This document shows, in pieces, positions 41,183 through 42,851 of a stretch of 42,851 nt of DNA. Below the pieces are notes generated by a model. That model was given only the letters and a program-made list of their open reading frames with translations, was not told where the DNA came from and did no database searches. The stretch is from Pseudomonadota bacterium. Lineage in GTDB: Bacteria; Bdellovibrionota_C; UBA2361; SZUA-149. Location of the stretch: positions 1-42,851 of the forward strand of contig JAKPSH010000160.1 of NCBI GenBank assembly GCA_029555385.1, written 5' to 3'. Each line of letters begins with the position of its first letter. Positions within the stretch are counted from its first letter, which is position 1. The translations under genes were made by a program, and so were the position numbers.

Positions 41183-41962
41183 GTGGACATTATTTCAGCT
41201 ATTATATTCGGGCTTTGTATTGGCAGCTTTCTAAATGTGTGCATTTATCGCGTACCAAGAAAGCTTTCGATCATGAAACCTCTCCGCTCGTTCTGCCCTG
41301 AATGCAAGAACCAGCTTTCCTGGTTTGAAAATGTACCGGTGTTAAGTTGGGTTGCGCTTCGCGCTAAATGCCGGCACTGCACAAAACCTATTCCCGGGCA
41401 GTATCCGCTGGTCGAGATTCTGTCGGCCATTGGCGCAACGGCCTGTTTGTTACACTTTGGGCTGACACCGACGGGATTTGTTATTTACGCCCTTGTCGCA
41501 GTGTTGATCGCTATTACTTTCATTGATTTCGAATTTAAGATTATTCCCGATTTGATTAGTTTTCCCGGAATGATTATTGGCTGCGTCCTAAGCATTATCT
41601 CTCAGTATTCCGGGATCTTTTCATGGCCGGTTACCCAAAGTGCGTTTGATTCATTGTTGGGAATAATAGCCGGTGGCGGATTCTTCTATGCCATTGGCTT
41701 GCTATACCTCCGCTTGTCGGGACGTGAAGGCTTGGGCGGCGGCGATATAAAATTAATGGGAGTTACGGGGGCCGTACTCGGCGTCAAGTCAGTCGTACCT
41801 ATAATATTCGCCGGTTCGCTCTTCGGCGCCATCGCGGGAGTGCTTACGATATTTTTGCGGGGCGGCGGCAGACACACGGAGATACCGTTCGGCCCGTGGC
41901 TTGCGTTAGGCACCGTAATTTACATCTTCGTAAATGTTCCTTTCTTCCGCGTGTTTTACTAG
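41183..41962 (+). CDS. Prepilin peptidase (type IV leader peptidase, A24 family)
   Basis: 259 residues from GTG 41183. The N-terminal domain has GSFLNVCIYRVPR and a zinc-binding tetracysteine pattern (FCPECKNQ and CRHCTKPIPGQYPLVE), as in GspO/PilD. The catalytic Asp pair is IDFEFKIIPDLISFPG and GLGGGDIKLMGVTGAVLG. About seven to eight membrane segments follow. It cleaves and N-methylates type IV prepilins and pseudopilins. It stands beside an NtrC-type regulator gene about 28 bases on, so the two may be co-transcribed. gspE and cpaB elsewhere in the window suggest dispersed pilus/secretion genes. Confidence 0.94.
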   Translation: MDIISAIIFGLCIGSFLNVCIYRVPRKLSIMKPLRSFCPECKNQLSWFENVPVLSWVALRAKCRHCTKPIPGQYPLVEILSAIGATACLLHFGLTPTGFVIYALVAVLIAITFIDFEFKIIPDLISFPGMIIGCVLSIISQYSGIFSWPVTQSAFDSLLGIIAGGGFFYAIGLLYLRLSGREGLGGGDIKLMGVTGAVLGVKSVVPIIFAGSLFGAIAGVLTIFLRGGGRHTEIPFGPWLALGTVIYIFVNVPFFRVFY

Positions 41963-41989
41963 GATCTTGTCAGCCGAGAAGCTCAGAAG

Positions 41990-42851
41990 ATGAGCGAGGA
42001 AACTGAATTGTCGCAAATAGATAATCAGAATGCGTCAGCCTTTTCGGTATTGCTGCTGATTTCTATGCCTGAAGTTGCCGGGAGGATTGCCTCCTCTTTC
42101 GCCGATGAGGGGTTTTCTGTTCAGCGAAGTGCGGATATCGCTGAAGCACATCGCATACTGCAGGATCAAGATTTTGACTTCATTATCTGTGAGCATCTAG
42201 AGCAAGGCGCCAATGGGCTGGAGTTTCTGCGCTCCTTGAAGGATAACGACATTCGCAGCAATGTGATCATACTTGCTGACAGCAATTCTTCCGACTCGGC
42301 ATGTGAAGCACTTCGCCTTGGAGCTGCCGATTATCTGTCTTTTTCTACAAGCACCAGCGATCTGCTTTTCACCGTGCGTAAGACAAGGGAGAGAGAGCGC
42401 TTCCGCTTAGAAAACGAATCTCTGCGCAGCCAAGTCGCCAGACGTTACAGCTTCAGCAACATTATCGCCAAGAGCCCCGCGATGCTGGAAATCTATGAAA
42501 CAATAAAAAAGATTGCCGACTACAAAACAACGATCTTAATCTACGGCGAGTCCGGCACGGGGAAAGAACTTGTCGCCAGGGCCGTACATCACAACTCTAT
42601 CCGGCGCCACAAGCGCTTCGTCGCGATAAACTGCGGGGCGATTCCAGAAAACCTTTTGGAATCCGAATTGTTCGGACATAAACGCGGTTCCTTCACCGAC
42701 GCACTGCGCGACAAGAAGGGCCTCTTTGAAGAAGCCGAAGGCGGCACGATACTGCTCGACGAGATCGGCGAACTCCCCCTGCATCTTCAGGTAAAGATAC
42801 TGCGGGTTCTGCAAGAGAACGAAATCCGCCCCGTCGGCGATACGAGGATCG
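41990..42851 (+). CDS. Sigma54-dependent activator with degenerate receiver domain (partial, runs off the end)
   Basis: 287 residues are visible from ATG 41990; the C-terminus lies beyond the window. Residues about 17-130 form a receiver domain without its key residues: the N-terminal acidic pair is replaced by Ile-Ser (LLLISMPEV), the phospho-acceptor Asp is Glu ([17 protein letters not shown]) and the conserved Lys near the end is Phe (ADYLSFST). The AAA+ domain follows from about residue 155: Walker [33 protein letters not shown], the sigma54-contact loop GSFTDA (usually GAFTGA) and Walker [14 protein letters not shown]. It should activate RNA polymerase-sigma54 and may not need phosphorylation. 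Neighbouring prepilin peptidase hints at pilus control. Confidence 0.88.
   Translation, partial: MSEETELSQIDNQNASAFSVLLLISMPEVAGRIASSFADEGFSVQRSADIAEAHRILQDQDFDFIICEHLEQGANGLEFLRSLKDNDIRSNVIILADSNSSDSACEALRLGAADYLSFSTSTSDLLFTVRKTRERERFRLENESLRSQVARRYSFSNIIAKSPAMLEIYETIKKIADYKTTILIYGESGTGKELVARAVHHNSIRRHKRFVAINCGAIPENLLESELFGHKRGSFTDALRDKKGLFEEAEGGTILLDEIGELPLHLQVKILRVLQENEIRPVGDTRI

Noticed and set aside
1..42851. CRISPR array, toxin-antitoxin pair or phage genes
   Set aside because: No regularly spaced direct repeats, Cas-like motifs or phage structural proteins were seen.

Overview
The window is chromosomal DNA from a Gram-negative (diderm) bacterium with roughly balanced base composition. 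Outer-membrane biology is clear: an Mla-type phospholipid transport operon, an O-antigen-ligase-like membrane protein, several predicted lipoproteins, a periplasmic LivK-type binding protein, a BamE/OmlA-like small protein, and single genes of type II secretion/type IV pilus systems. There is no rRNA, tRNA, phage or IS gene. No gene fixes the phylum. The double-length UvrA (known from Chlamydiae and some other phyla), the Tad-type CpaB, and an NtrC-type regulator beside a prepilin peptidase would suit a deltaproteobacterial-like (Myxococcota/Bdellovibrionota/Desulfobacterota-grade) lineage, but that is a weak inference.

Layout. 1-423 is a gene-free stretch of dispersed repeat and hairpins. 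424-6735 carries an O-antigen-ligase-like protein, small envelope proteins, a pentapeptide-repeat protein, a coiled-coil secreted protein, a DtxR-family metalloregulator with a palindromic upstream site, and a HEXXH metalloprotease next to a small lipoprotein. 6834-12419 is a 1861-residue tandem UvrA with four complete ABC ATPase modules. 12492-22083 is largely nitrogen metabolism: agmatine deiminase and N-carbamoylputrescine amidase, which convert agmatine to putrescine and release ammonia; a LivGHM/LivK-type ABC importer without LivF; and an AmtB-GlnK pair. A nitroreductase and an unknown lipoprotein precede them. 22084-22896 is a gene-free island of consecutive hairpins, a MITE-like inverted-repeat element and repeat modules shared with the left end of the window.

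22897-32206, mostly on the minus strand, holds a YdjM-like hydrolase, a lipoprotein, an inositol monophosphatase, CpaB, a membrane-anchored GH99/WbsX-like protein, RecJ, a small acidic protein and a GspE/PilB ATPase. 32477-35385 (plus strand) holds an MCE/MlaD-like orphan, a small unknown protein, signal peptidase I and HemW. 35409-38762 (minus) is rlmE followed by mlaE-F-D-C. 38763-42851 holds a small ORF with a near-consensus promoter, a stand-alone RibD-type reductase, a secreted protein with a duplicated eight-cysteine module, an unknown protein, a prepilin peptidase and the 5' part of a sigma54 activator with a degenerate receiver domain.

The most unusual items are the repeat/hairpin island and its relation to the left end, the duplicated Cys8 protein, the four-ATPase UvrA, the phosphorylation-defective-looking receiver of the sigma54 activator, the non-canonical ABC signature in MlaF, and the single-ATPase Liv-type transporter among nitrogen genes. 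No single undescribed multi-gene system can be proven from sequence alone. All identifications come from motifs and alignments made by eye; no database search was run.
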